From positions 143,792,886 to 143,856,885 of the forward strand of contig NC_092861.1 of NCBI RefSeq assembly GCF_032062135.1: a stretch of DNA of 64,000 nt, written 5' to 3'. Of this stretch, positions 50,974 through 63,842 are shown one piece after another; within the stretch, counting starts at the first letter, position 1; every line of letters starts with the position of its first letter. Below the pieces are notes generated by a model. The model was not told the DNA's origin and made no database searches. It saw only the letters and a list, made by a program, of their open reading frames with translations. This DNA is from Pyxicephalus adspersus. Lineage: Eukaryota; Chordata; Amphibia; Anura; Pyxicephalidae. A program made the translations under genes and the position numbers.

Positions 50974-52329
50974 TCCGTTTAATAAAAAGCAAGCTTCCTT
51001 TTCTTTAAGATTGCTCTGTAGGGGCTAAAGACTGCACATCATTCATCCATCAGTCAATAACTCTTGTTGTACATGAAGGTAATCAGCATAAGGCCATGAC
51101 AGAGATTTAGCAATGTTACAGACAGACGGTAAACAAAAACTTTAAAAAGCACAAATCCCCTTTCCCAAAGGTAAGACCACTTGTCAATCGCAAAACTGTA
51201 CATGCAAGAAGGAGAACGCGCTGCGGTACTGGAGGCTTAACCAAAAATGGGAATGAAACTGTGAAAAGGATAGCGCAAAAACATGTAAATTCCGATATCA
51301 TGAAATTGATTATGGTATTTTGGGCCATCTCTATCATTATTGCAGTACATTCTTCAATACGGGTGTGAAACCATGTCATTTTTTTCTCAATGACGATACA
51401 AGAAAATAATTTATAAGAGAAATCCAGACAACATATGGACAGATTGTTACAGAATATGATTTAGACTTCATTGTAAATACATTTTCATGTTTTGCTTGTG
51501 TGAAATTATGTTAAGATATCGTTGCTGCCTTAATGATGTTCCCATGTGGATATCCAGTCTAATCCTCCTTGCTTTACAGATTTAAAGTGTCTGCAAACTA
51601 AAATGTAAAAGTTAGGGGAATAATTCTCTGTTTCTCACAGTAAAAATCGTGGTCCTTCACAAGAGAGTTTAAAATAATGTTGAGTTCTGCTCAGTCTTCA
51701 AATCTACAATCTGGAGTGATTTAAACCCAACAACTCATGTTCCCTATATTCTCCAATTCTTTTGCTCTAAACTGATTTCAATTTATCTTAGACAATGGCC
51801 TCAAATAACCTGCAAAACATCAGCTTTGCAACAAAATGTATTCTTATGTATTTATATGGCTTGGTATGTCCTCTTCTAGATGGCTGGTGGCCACCATAGG
51901 AAGTAGAGGCCCACCATAGGAATTAAGCAGGAATGCAAGCACAGTAGAAGCTGGACATTGGCGGTAGTTTTTGCTGTTGCAAATACCTCAAGACAAAGCT
52001 AAAAAATTGTTACCAAGGTAGGTGTACGAAAAATGATCAACATACTTTTACCAAGAGTAAAGTCATCCTATAAAGCTTGCCAATGTTGACCAACATCAAA
52101 GTGAGAAAAATCCAAGAGAACTCAAGTACAAAAAACTTGCACCAACGGCGTTTCTAATGCACACTAGTGCTTGAAGCCAGCTCACCTACACATCTAAACT
52201 TACCTAACACAATAACATACAAACTCCATGCAAATAATATCATTGGTCACCCCACGACACCAGTACTGCTAGGCAAGATTGTCTTGTGCTTAGCCTGCAA
52301 AGAAACTCTATTCAACATGTGACTTCTTC

Positions 52330-52720
52330 ATTTAATTACTCACCAACCTTCATCCGTTAACACTAATTAGTGCCCTAGAAGTGGTTTGCCTTTGCTTACA
52401 GACGAGTCTTAGGGCAACATATGAAAGAAAGTGGTCTAGCTCTGACTTACAGCAGCTCTGTGAATTCCTTTTAATTTAGAGCACTTACAAAACCACTTTT
52501 TACCTTATAATTACTGGACTGCTCTCACATACATTATGATCTTAGGCTACAGTTAGGAGTTATTAGGGTACTAAAATACGCTCCCTTTTTACTCTCTCTC
52601 CCCGGCAGTGAATTTTATGCAGCCATGATTAAAACATTCATTCAGATTCATCCCTCGCAACCGGGCTTTCACCGGATAGTGCAGACTCCTCTGTTTGTAA
52701 CAATGCCAAGCTTTTTATCT
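52330..52720. promoter_or_regulatory. Candidate conserved non-coding block upstream of the N-terminal exon
   Basis: Unique sequence with ccgttaacactaattagtgc (52352-52371, part palindromic), homeodomain words, and the CpG-containing caaccgggctttcaccgg near its end. It lies 1.4-1.8 kb upstream of the exon acceptor. Confidence 0.3.
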
Positions 52721-53166
52721 TTTCTTGTCTAGTTACCGCTTGTGTTTTCTGTCCATAGGGTGGTATATGGTGTCTTTGTAGACTAGGTCACTTGGAGTAA
52801 GGTCTTCAGAAATTTACGGTGTTAAGACATCCCTTTTGTAGCTACTTATAGTTTTTTTAGTGTTGCATATTCCTAATACGTTGCTTATTCTTGTTGTTTA
52901 TTCTGTTTATATCTGTATTTATCCCAGTTATTAAGGCTATCCTGGCATGTTGGATATCTTGGTTATGTTAATATCCTAAAGCCCAAATGAACCTTAACAA
53001 GAAAAAAACAATACCAGTCGCATATAGGATATTATTTTTTCAAAAGCAGCTACAGTCTAGGTAGAAAAGTATATCTCCTGATTGCATACTGCAAAGCAGT
53101 ATGTAGAGTCCAGATATTCCCCCGGATATGATTGGAGACCTATAGCTCTGTTTCAGAAAAAGGCCA

Positions 53167-53357
53167 GATTTTCTCAACCAGGGTTCCTCCAGAGGTTGTT
53201 AGGGCTTCCTTGAGGAAATTGGCAAATGTGTTCCTCTCGGGTCAGTTTAAGTGACACCAATGACCTTTTTGGCTATCTGTAAGGGTGACATTCTTCCCAA
53301 TGGCCAGCAATGTAAAAGGAATTCTTCCCACTGACCACCACACTAATATACTATAAG
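53167..53357 (+). mobile_element. hAT-like MITE, left part, cut by the assembly gap
   Basis: It begins 'ttctcaaccagggttcc' and matches the other family copies through 'gaccaccacactaatata', stopping where the N run starts. About 85-90 bp of the right end is missing, if this copy was full length. Confidence 0.8.
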
Positions 53358-54220
53358 NNNNNNNNNNNNNNNNNNNNNNNNNNNNNNNNNNNNNNNNNNN
53401 NNNNNNNNNNNNNNNNNNNNNNNNNNNNNNNNNNNNNNNNNNNNNNNNNNNNNNNNNNNNNNNNNNNNNNNNNNNNNNNNNNNNNNNNNNNNNNNNNNNN
53501 NNNNNNNNNNNNNNNNNNNNNNNNNNNNNNNNNNNNNNNNNNNNNNNNNNNNNNNNNNNNNNNNNNNNNNNNNNNNNNNNNNNNNNNNNNNNNNNNNNNN
53601 NNNNNNNNNNNNNNNNNNNNNNNNNNNNNNNNNNNNNNNNNNNNNNNNNNNNNNNNNNNNNNNNNNNNNNNNNNNNNNNNNNNNNNNNNNNNNNNNNNNN
53701 NNNNNNNNNNNNNNNNNNNNNNNNNNNNNNNNNNNNNNNNNNNNNNNNNNNNNNNNNNNNNNNNNNNNNNNNNNNNNNNNNNNNNNNNNNNNNNNNNNNN
53801 NNNNNNNNNNNNNNNNNNNNNNNNNNNNNNNNNNNNNNNNNNNNNNNNNNNNNNNNNNNNNNNNNNNNNNNNNNNNNNNNNNNNNNNNNNNNNNNNNNNN
53901 NNNNNNNNNNNNNNNNNNNNNNNNNNNNNNNNNNNNNNNNNNNNNNNNNNNNNNNNNNNNNNNNNNNNNNNNNNNNNNNNNNNNNNNNNNNNNNNNNNNN
54001 NNNNNNNNNNNNNNNNNNNNNNNNNNNNNNNNNNNNNNNNNNNNNNNNNNNNNNNNNNNNNNNNNNNNNNNNNNNNNNNNNNNNNNNNNNNNNNNNNNNN
54101 NNNNNNNNNNNNNNNNNNNNNNNNNNNNNNNNNNNNNNNNNNNNNNNNNNNNNNNNNNNNNNNNNNNNNNNNNNNNNNNNNNNNNNNNNNNNNNNNNNNN
54201 NNNNNNNNNNNNNNNNNNNN
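53358..54220. other. Assembly gap (863 N)
   Basis: A run of N. The left edge breaks off inside a hAT-like MITE copy (53167-53357). The right edge resumes in unrelated unique sequence, so the missing DNA contains at least the rest of that repeat. An open frame that appears to cross this interval is an artefact of the unknown bases. Confidence 0.99.
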
Positions 54221-54429
54221 GCTTCCTTAACTTTTACGTCTATCCAAGGCTTCTGCAAACAATGCCCATATTTACTTTAATCGTTGTGTCCTACAGTGCT
54301 TTTAGCATCTGTCAGATGGCAGAACATTTGCACTTGGCTATGTAAATTAAGGGTAAAAACAAGAAAAAAAAACTTTTCTGCTACTGATAGCCAGAAAAAG
54401 TATTGTTCTGACCTAATTTTACTAAATCT

Positions 54430-54680
54430 GCCTCGTTGATACAAGTTGTTTGAACATCAGCTGCTGGATGGGCAGTTATGCCGCGCTCTATTTGGAGTGG
54501 CGGCGGAAATAAGCTGCAGCAAGGGGGCGGCAGGGAAAAAGGGGGGGTGACCTGCTAATTACAGAGGAGTTCATTACACTAAAGACACTGCAGACATCAT
54601 TCCATTATACTAAGCTGCTAACATCAGGACTAATTCACATTCCCCTCTCACTCAAAGAAAAAAAATCTTGGATTTTTTAT
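54430..54680. promoter_or_regulatory. Candidate GC-rich regulatory block beside the assembly gap
   Basis: GC-rich unique island (atgccgcgctctatttggag, agtggcggcggaaataagc, gggggcggcaggg) followed by TGACCT (54548-54553) and CTAATTACA. It begins about 210 bp beyond the gap. It could be an enhancer, or an alternative ESRRG promoter or leader exon, but no start or splice evidence is decisive. Confidence 0.33.
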
Positions 54681-55339
54681 TATTGAAGGACAGAAATATT
54701 CACAATTATCTATAAATTCAACTGTCACACAGTGGGTTTTATCCTGGCCCCTTATTCAATCTAAAATTGAAGGCACTAAAATCCACATTAAGTCAAGCCA
54801 GGAATACAGAGAATTCGGCTTTATTTCAAAGAGCTCGTTTTTTGTCAGAACGAAACCGTTTTCAAGATGATGACTTTATCTGTGTTTTATTAGCAGGGGT
54901 GAAAAAGAAAAAGAAGTGAATCTTGCTTTGTGTTACTATGAGGGAAAAATTCACATTATCGTGAAAGCGAGAGATTGAGGTTAACTAAGGGCCTATAATC
55001 ACCTAAGGGTTTCCATGAGCTTTTTGTAAAATTCAGAAATGTGTTCATAATGCGGTGTGGGGATTAATAAAATATATGTATGAAAATGTAGAGACTTGAA
55101 GATTAAATAAATTGTATCAATGTGTATGCTTTGTATTGTAGTAGTAAGAAAAGGAACGGGTTAATACTTACCATCATGGAATTAAAATGCAAAACCCACC
55201 CAGGAAGGTTTTCTTAACCCTCCTAAACTAAACTTCTTATAACACTGAAACAATTTTGGATTGGGCTCCACCTTTTTTGTTTGCTGTGCCATGTTTTATT
55301 CATTATATTTCATACAGATGTATGGGAATGAACCCTTTA

Positions 55340-55476
55340 GTAGTCAACCCTATGTTAGGGCCCATGATTAGTGATCATTCTTGTACTAGGGTCCATGGCC
55401 ATCTTTGCATTGGAGACCTTGATTGGTGGTCATCCTTGTATAAGGAACCTCAGTCACTCTTGTATTAGGGACCCGG
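55340..55476 (+). repeat. Degenerate minisatellite
   Basis: Several imperfect units carry 'cttgta(t/c)tagggacc'-type and 'gattggtggtcatcctt'-type phrases, repeated about every 40-50 bp. Four or so units are recognisable. The units have diverged from one another, so the array looks old. Confidence 0.55.
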
Positions 55477-56083
55477 AATATTGGCCTATAATTAAAGAGA
55501 CCTCATCATGCCCTTAGGGCTTCTAGCTTGCCACCGACCCCAAGTCGTCTAGGAGAGGATTTCACCTACCTCTACATCGTGTGATTCTGCACGGCACCCA
55601 AGCAAGGTGCCAGCCGCTCAACACTCACATGGCACAGCATTAGTACTGCTCACTGCCACCCCCATTCATTGCCACCTCTCCAAGAGGTAGTGGTTCCTGA
55701 CGTGAAGAAGGTGTAAATGCACCACAACCTCACTGCAGGTGTAAATTTAGCCTTATGGTCACCTCTACCCACCTCAAGCTGCTTTACTAAAGCCACCAAA
55801 AATACCCAGTGCTTCTGGTTTAGGGACCTCTTTCCAAAATATAGTGCTTGAGCTGAAGCTGTCAATCTCCAGCCCCGAAAACTGTAAATTGATGAGAGGG
55901 CTTTATTGGCAACTCTGCGCAAGCCCCAACATCATTTGACACCTGTTGGGGCAAGATCAGTCTAGGTTGGATTGGCACTGGACAGGTAATGAGGCACAAC
56001 ATTAGGAACCTTATATATCATGCGTCTATTGTAGTATTGGTAAAACCCACATTACATCTATATTGCTGCACAACTCTATAGAT

Positions 56084-56365
56084 AAGTGTTTCTCAACCAG
56101 GGTTCCTCCAGTGGTTGTTAGGGGTTCCTTGAGAAATTAGTAATGTTATGCCTCTCAGGTCAGTTTAACTGACACCAATGATCTTTTTGGCTATCTGTAA
56201 ATAAGATATTCTTCCCAATGACCAGCAATGTAACAATAATTATTCCCAATGACCACCAACACTAATATACTGTGAGCTGTGGATATAGTAATTATAGCAG
56301 GGTTTCCCTGAAGATCTGAAAGTTATTTCAAGATTTCTCCCATGTTAAAAAGGTTGAAATAAGTT
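56084..56365 (+). mobile_element. hAT-like MITE, near full length
   Basis: About 280 bp from 'aagtgtttctcaaccaggg' to 'aaaaaggttgaaataag'. The ends are imperfect inverted repeats. The interior matches the copies at 13204 and 53167, and the reverse complement of the copy at 4512. The target-site duplication is not clear (ctat at both sides only). Confidence 0.8.
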
Positions 56366-59300
56366 CCTATGCCAACTTTCTTGTCTGCTGTTGAGGCTTC
56401 CGCTTTAATAGATATTTATTGTCTTGACTTTCTGAGAGTGTATTTTACTCAGGAGTTGAATCTTAAGCGCCCCTAAGACAACAATATTTTCCTGTTACAT
56501 TCTGCACACCAAGCAATGCTGCAAAGTATTTCAGAAGCGCTCCCCCCGAAAGCTACTTTACAATGACCACGTTTTCTGCTTCAATTACTTGCACTCTAGC
56601 AAAGTGGCCAAAACACAAATCACTTAGTAGAAAAATGGGCACCAGCTGGTCTTGTGTAAGAACGAAGAAAGCAAAAGGAAAGAGACGGAATGAAGTGTCA
56701 TGTCAAAAATCATCGATGCAACATGCGATTTGGGAAACAGGACTACTTTATGGCGACAGGGTGTCATTACGCCATCACTGTAATACTGACGCTTTGACAA
56801 CTCTTCCCCTAACGTATCATCACTGCATTAAGGTGCACTGGCTAAGCCCAAGCAAGGTGCACAAAAACATTTATTTCCCTCTGTTTTTTTAATAAGACTT
56901 TGCCTTGTTAAGTTGATAGAATTGCCCAACCACCGAAAGTAGACATCAAGAAAAAAAAATCTCCAGACCCTAACATTATGGCTCGGTGGACATGCAATAA
57001 TGATTATGCACAAGTTCACCTTTATAAAATCTTCTACATTATTTTTCCCTTTTTTGTCAATTTTAACTATTTATATTCTTTTTCTTCTTTACTTTTTACT
57101 TTGGATGCTAACAGGAACTATTAGACCTTTGGCCCAGATCTCATTTCGGTCAATGTCCAAGGGTGGCCATTGTCAACAGGAGAGATTGTAAGGAAAAACC
57201 CTAAATCTATGAGTTATCAAGACAGCAAAAGATGAGGAGAAATCTTTAAACGGGAACCAATGTTCTGGTGACAACTTTATTAGATAGGATATCTCATGTT
57301 CTTTGTTGAGAGCATGTGCAGCTCAACTGATTCACATCTTGTGTTCCCTTTATCCTTCCAGTCTAAGCTCTGTTCTACAGAAGCTGCAAGAGGTTGTTAC
57401 TAAACTAAAATCAACTAATTGCACTGAAATCAAATGATCTGCCATTCATTATAATTTGCGGACCAACACATTTCCAGAAATTCCAAACCTATCTACTATA
57501 GGCATGTCCAGACTGCCTGTTCTTGGATAGCTGACTAGCGATTTCCATGCAGTTCCTAGGTGGTAGCTGATGGGCAATTGGCAAACATACCTCAAATACC
57601 CCAGCTACCCTTTTGACTCTTCCATGGGTCCAGTCACTGTTTTCAATGACTATCATGACGCCACACTTGGGACCTGGTAAATGTACAACCCAACACATGC
57701 CCGCGAGCCAATATAAACAAGCCCTAAATTAGTTGCAATGTGCTACAATACCAAAAAATTGTACAGTTCCATTTGAGGTTCTTTGACAGACCATTACCAA
57801 AAAAAATGGTATGGCCGAACACAACAAGCTGTGTGGAATTTAAAAACATGGATGGGCCCAAAAGCATGTGACTTATACATAGCACCATGTTATATTTTTT
57901 CTCAATGCTTGTACCTGTAACTTTTGCATAATTTAAACTTTGGAAAAAATGTATGTAAGGAAAAGAAAAGAATTCAGAAGCTGAATACCATCATTGCACA
58001 TCAAGTGGATCTATTTATTAATACACAACTGTCCTTTAATATAGTTTTATAATGATATCAGTACTCCGCTGTTACATTACTTGTCTCTGTATTGTTGTTT
58101 GAACCTTTTGGTCTAACAAAGACTTACAATTCAGAACAACGTGGCCAGAATTTCTGTCCTGCAGTTTTGCATGAAACAGTTAACAAGTAAAGCAGAGACA
58201 CAGTTTATTCAATCGCCATTATTCAATCTCCAACGCTGCTACAGATAAGTATGCCTTGTTTATGGTCTATAGCTTGTCATAGTGAATGCAATGAAAAACA
58301 TCAAATCAATACTGTGTTTAAATGAATAATAACGCTGTGCAAATACAGATATGCCACCGTGCATATTTTACTTTCCTTAAACATTCATTCTGTTGCCAGG
58401 CCCACCCCTACATTGTCCTGGACTGCTAAGTAGCAGTTGACATCTCTGGGGAAATGATGGTCGCTAACAGGACATATTCATCTACTTCCCAAATATAGTA
58501 AACCCAAGAAACAAATATCAGATGACCTGTTCGGTTGACTTTAAGGCCCCATTTACATCTTCATAGTGCAGTAATATGCATTGAAACCATATGTTTCTGC
58601 AATGTGCACTAATGAGTGAACCGCATTTATTTTTAAATGTGGTCAATGTATCCACTTTACAATGCAATGCCCATGACCTTATATATAAAAAGAAGGCCAG
58701 GTCCAGGTATTATTGCAAGGTGAATGAGCAAAGCATTCTAAATGAACGGCTACCAGACAATAAAGGAATCTGGTATTAGGTACAGCTGTGGATATCTTTT
58801 GAAAATTCTAGACTCCTGGCTATCATGTTGATCCAATGTCCCTGACTATATTCAAGTATGCAAATCAGCAGATCTGACTTCACTTTGACTTTCCTAACCT
58901 TCATGCATATGTCAAGTCAATGTTTTAAAAAACTGATGACAAGCTGGTATTTCTCCTCCTTTACCAATCTGTAGTCAGAAAAATCACAGAAGCTCCTCTT
59001 TTTAGGCAAATACCTTAACTATCTGTAAAACCATTTTTATTTTTCATTCTGTTGGTCCTTTTTTTTTTTTTTGTTTTGTTTTGGTCTCTTAAAGCATTTT
59101 ATAGCGTCCGTGCAATGACAAAGAAGACTTTTGATTTTCTGCAATCAGTTTTCTAGAAGTATCACTTCTGCCATAGGAGCTGCTGCAGATAGGAAACTTA
59201 TTTTGCCTATACTTGCGTATTTTGGACCAGGAAAAGAACTGCCTGATTTTAAACTTTAGCTGTTTAAGAAATAAAATGTGATCCTTATTTTGCCTTCCTC

Positions 59301-61406
59301 TTTACCCCAAATATTGGTCCTTTGCCCATGTGGGCTATGGGGTAAATGCTCGGATTACAGGGTGCATCTTTGTAGCTGGCCTGAGACAATATAAATGTAT
59401 ATTGACTCTCCCTTTGCTAATTTAGCAGTGTATTGTTTCCTATTATTTTTGTAGTAAAGTTGAAGTCTACTTTTAAAAAGAAAATAGTATATACAATTGG
59501 ATTTAAATCAACAGAGTATCCTTACCTGCAGGGCATGAATATATATTGTCACCTCAATAGTAATGAAAATAATAAAAATCAACTAAATAAATAAATGTAA
59601 TATATATATTTATTTTGTTTTTTTAAACCAAATTTACTTAACTGCAAAGGGGCCCTCGAATTCCCACGGCTGACCTGGCCTGTGAAAACTCCTTTATTTC
59701 ATCCGCAAATACCCTTTGTGTTAATCCCTCTTTTTTTTCTGCAAAAGTTCATTAGCTTCTAGCATGTAATTTAACAGATGTCCATTTGCTATAACAGTAT
59801 TGATATACATTTGTTCTAATGTTACAATTAGCCTACAAAGATCTTTACTGTATTGAAATCCCAATTTGGTTCATTCGGCAGGCAGGCTAGACACATCTCA
59901 AGCACACTCCTGAGTTCTTATCTGCTCTGCAGCTACTAGCATGCGTTCTGTTGTGAGATAATCTCTTCTATATTATTTTAAGTGATTTTACTCTGGCATC
60001 AGGAGGGGCCCAGCTGGTGCCAACTGTTCTGTGGCTAAGAAACAAAATGATGTGAACTTGCCAGAGTGCATCGTTTGGAATTCAGGCTCACTTTAAGCAA
60101 ACAGATAAAAATGGAAATGCACAATAAAAGTGAAATGTGTGCGCAGACTATAGCTTTTCTAACAAATGGCTAAGCAATACACATACTGTAAACATAAATT
60201 TGATGACCTGCTTCTTGATAACTGTTCAGGCTGGAAAAAAGACAAAACAAAACAAAAAAAAAAAACAGAAGGACCTAACATATTCTGTATGAATGCTACA
60301 CAAAATATAAATGAAAGGGTCTGCCTACCCAAACTGATAATTGGGTATCTTGGTGAAGGTTAAAGAATTTTTATGGCTGTCTAGCCCTGGGTAGTGGAAC
60401 ACCAATCCCTTTTTTCAAATTTACTTATTATAAAATGTAATAAAAACAACATTTTTCAATCTGAGCTCTCTTTAAATCATAGGAAAGTTACAGTACTTCA
60501 ACCTAAACACAAGTTATTAGAAAACGATTAATGCAGATAAAAGAATGATGTTAGGAGGTGAACCTAAAATCTACATGGCCATGCCGTGACATTAATTAGT
60601 GCTGACATCTGATATAAATGTTTATACAACAAAAGCAGGTACATTCTAAAGGTTGCTGCCGGATAACTTAATTATATCTATCCAGCAAAGGTGCAGCAAT
60701 AATGGAAAGTAATCACAAAGAACTGGCCCGAGTAGATTGGTGGATATCTTCCAAAAGCTGGTTTCCACCTCTCATGAACTATACCTTGCTCTTAGTTCCA
60801 GATCTATTCACTCATCCTTGCATTATGAGTGGTTTCCTGTTGAATATCTTTTACATAATATGCAATTTTAAGAGAAAAAATTAGTATGCTATTTTACTGC
60901 TGGAATCCATAAAATATAAGATGATGGAAGCCAACTTGAACCATCACATTCGTATTCTCAAAACCCCATTGACCTGAACCCAAGCATGGCATGGGGTTGA
61001 ATACTATTTCTGGCCAAAACAGAAAAGGTGGAAGTGTGCCAGAGCCTGGACCTTGTACCAAACGTTCTCTGGATTGATGGCATGGAGTCAAGTGCAAAGA
61101 AAACCATTGCTTTTGCATTAAATACTCCAACATGTGTTTTTGACAACCTCATTGAGAATGACAAAACCCAGTTTTGACCACCAAAGCAAAACAAAAAATG
61201 GAAACCAATAACGTTGTATTGTACTTGTTATATTATTGTATAAATCAAGGCCAAGCGTAAATTTTAGGACTTTATTGGTGAATGTTTGGAGGCATTGTAC
61301 AGATGAATTATCTGAATGTTACTTTTAGTAAACCACAATCATGGAATACTCCAGTCCTGAGTGTTCTTTTTTCTTCTGTTTATATGTGGTAGAGTTCTTT
61401 TTCTAA

Positions 61407-61488
61407 TGTCCATGTCACAGCCTGCATGATATGGACATCACTGGAAAACCAATGGAATATGTCACAGCCTGTATGACATGGACACATA
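61407..61488 (+). repeat. Short direct duplication
   Basis: 'catgtcacagcctgcatgat' plus 'atggacat' at about 61411 recurs as 'tatgtcacagcctgtatgac' plus 'atggacac' about 48 bp later. The unit is about 30 bp with a few differences. Confidence 0.75.
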
Positions 61489-61889
61489 CCATTGGCATTC
61501 CAGCGATGGTTCCTCTTAGGATACAAAAGAGAGTCTGCCAGTAAAGACAGCAGCCCTCTGTTGTACCGGATAACCTTAAAATGGCATTATTTAAGAACCT
61601 GGTCAAGGGGTTTAGGTGAGTACATCTTGCTTTAAATGATAGGGCAAAAAACTTCCATAGGATGGTTTAGAGGCTTTGGGAAATGGGTTATTATTCGCCT
61701 ATTTATTAATTTTAAACCTGAACATTTTGGCATACAATAATCATAATTAAAATGCCACACCCACACAGAAATACATTTGGACAGACATTGCTAGCAACAT
61801 GGAACCCCAGCCCAAGTATCTAATAAAGAAAATAAAAAAAAAGGTCACATTTGCAAAAGTTACTGAGAAATAGAAGTCTATAATTTTTA

Positions 61890-62180
61890 TCTCCCTCTCC
61901 TTTGTGGAACGTCTGTGTAAGTCACAGAATGACGTTCTTCTGCAATCAATATTTAAGTGAATGTTTGTCCCAGCGTGCTTCGGCGTGCTGTCAGCTAGCA
62001 GCGGGGAGTTGGCGAGTTGTTACTACACTTGATTTGATTGTCGGTAGGAAACATCATTTTCCCCAACTGTTTGTTGCCTCTTTCAAAAGATCTGTTCTTT
62101 CCCGAGACAGACTCCTCTCCTCCTATTCTGCGGCAGAGTCTCGGCATATGTTAGACTGAGCTCCAGTTGACAAACAAAGT
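61890..62180. promoter_or_regulatory. Candidate conserved non-coding block
   Basis: Unique CpG-retaining sequence with a CRE half-site TGACGT at 61930-61935, cccagcgtgcttcggcgtgc (61970-61989) and ttctgcggcagagtctcgg. An 85-codon plus-strand frame covers it but resembles nothing known. Confidence 0.28.
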
Positions 62181-63599
62181 GACTGCATAATTGTATTTGA
62201 ATTCACTGTAGTAAGCTGTCATTTTTAACCTTTCAAGTGTATGCAAGGAGTGGCTCACCTTGCTGGCTGTGCAAATGAATGAAGCTTGCTTCACACAATA
62301 CACATCAAATCCTTGTGTAGATATTTCAAAAATATTCTATGGACAAATAAGAAAAATTAGGAAAAAGGAAAGCAATTTGTAGAAATTTGGGATTCAGCTT
62401 GGATCTTGCTGATATCTTTGATGTAGAGAACAGCAATGGCCTAGCAGATCCAGTTTTCAGTTCTTAGTGACCTTTTACGATATCTTCCATTATGTCTTGT
62501 ATGCCCTACCATCCTCAATAATGCCCTTCTGCCCTTTCCCAAAACCTGTAAACCAGGGTCATGCCACTACATACTATGACTATACCAAAAGCACGGCAAG
62601 TAGACACAATTTCATTTTCAAACCATTGCAAACATAGTGAAATGCAGGGTCAGTCTGAAGTTCTGTAAGTGCCCCAAGTTTGCAAAAAGAAAGAAAAACT
62701 GAATATTACAAGGAAAGAGTTAAGCATCCTAAAGCTAATTTCAGAAACCTTGTTCACAGAATACAATAAATCAGACACTCATTCTCACACACTGCCAAGA
62801 AAAGTAATAATATATATAAAACTGACGATAGTTTACTGATGTTGGTGGTTGCCAGATATTGACTGTTATGTTTGCTTAAGACAAAATGTAAGTGATCCAT
62901 AAAAATGTTTCTATTTTAGCTTTTGGGTATCAATGAATGTGAAGATGAATATATAACATTCTACTGTCTTACAGCAAAAACAAAATCTATGGGGTTGATT
63001 CTTTGGGATTTGGGTCACACCAACAATCCCAAAGTAAAAGAAGAGGAACACTAATACTATTAGTGCTAATGCCATGGCTTGTAAATACAATGGAGTTTCT
63101 GACTATGGGTCAGGTAGTAATGTGAAAGTGGTCAGGAGACAGGTTGATGGAATAATTGATAAATAATTAAAAGATTTCAAATCAAAGTTGTTTCTTTTTT
63201 CTTTATATTCATATAAAGGGTGTAAATTCCATAACACACATCTTGCATGGGACCATTTTACAACTTGTGTAAATTGGTTGTGTAAATTGGCTGTTGAAAA
63301 ACAAGAAATTGTTTTGCTAATAAAGTAAAACCATTGGCTAAGACAGCTGAAAAATAATAATACAACACAATTATTTTTAATATCCATATTTTATGAACCC
63401 TGACTTGTAAGGTTAAAGTCAATTATTGGTCGCCAAAGGACTAAATACCATGAAATGCAAAATGGCTCAAGAAAAGGACATTGAATACCAGTTACGGAGT
63501 TGTAGATAAGATATATATTTGTGATTATAAAGGGAATTACTTTGCTATGTGCAGCTAACTTCCTTCCCGGCAATGCTTTAGAAAGACATACCTGGAAGC

Positions 63600-63842
63600 C
63601 ACTTCTAAGTCTAAATGGCCAAAAGCAGGCTTGTACTGGCCCACTAGGGAACGGGAACAAATCTTTATTGATAAACACTCCAAATTAGTTTCTTTTGTGC
63701 CATATAAAGGGCAGGGGGTCACAACACAGCAACTTGTTGTCCCAAAAAATATGCCCCTGTGGCAGGTACAGCTATTTATTCTGATGGGACCTCCTTCTGT
63801 TGGGCCCCAGGTATCCAGTCCGACCCTGACCAAAAACACATA
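63600..63842 (+). repeat. Possible dispersed repeat at the window end
   Basis: It carries 'cttgtactggcccactaggg' and 'ggtatccagtccgaccctga'. I recall these phrases from an interspersed repeat in other cold-blooded vertebrate genomes. A segment at 8990-9090 with 'gtgggcccctgtgcagaagg' has similar style. No ends are defined. Confidence 0.3.

Noticed and set aside
53242..54258. 338-codon minus-strand open frame
   Set aside because: Most of it is unknown bases; the real parts are a MITE and unique non-coding sequence.
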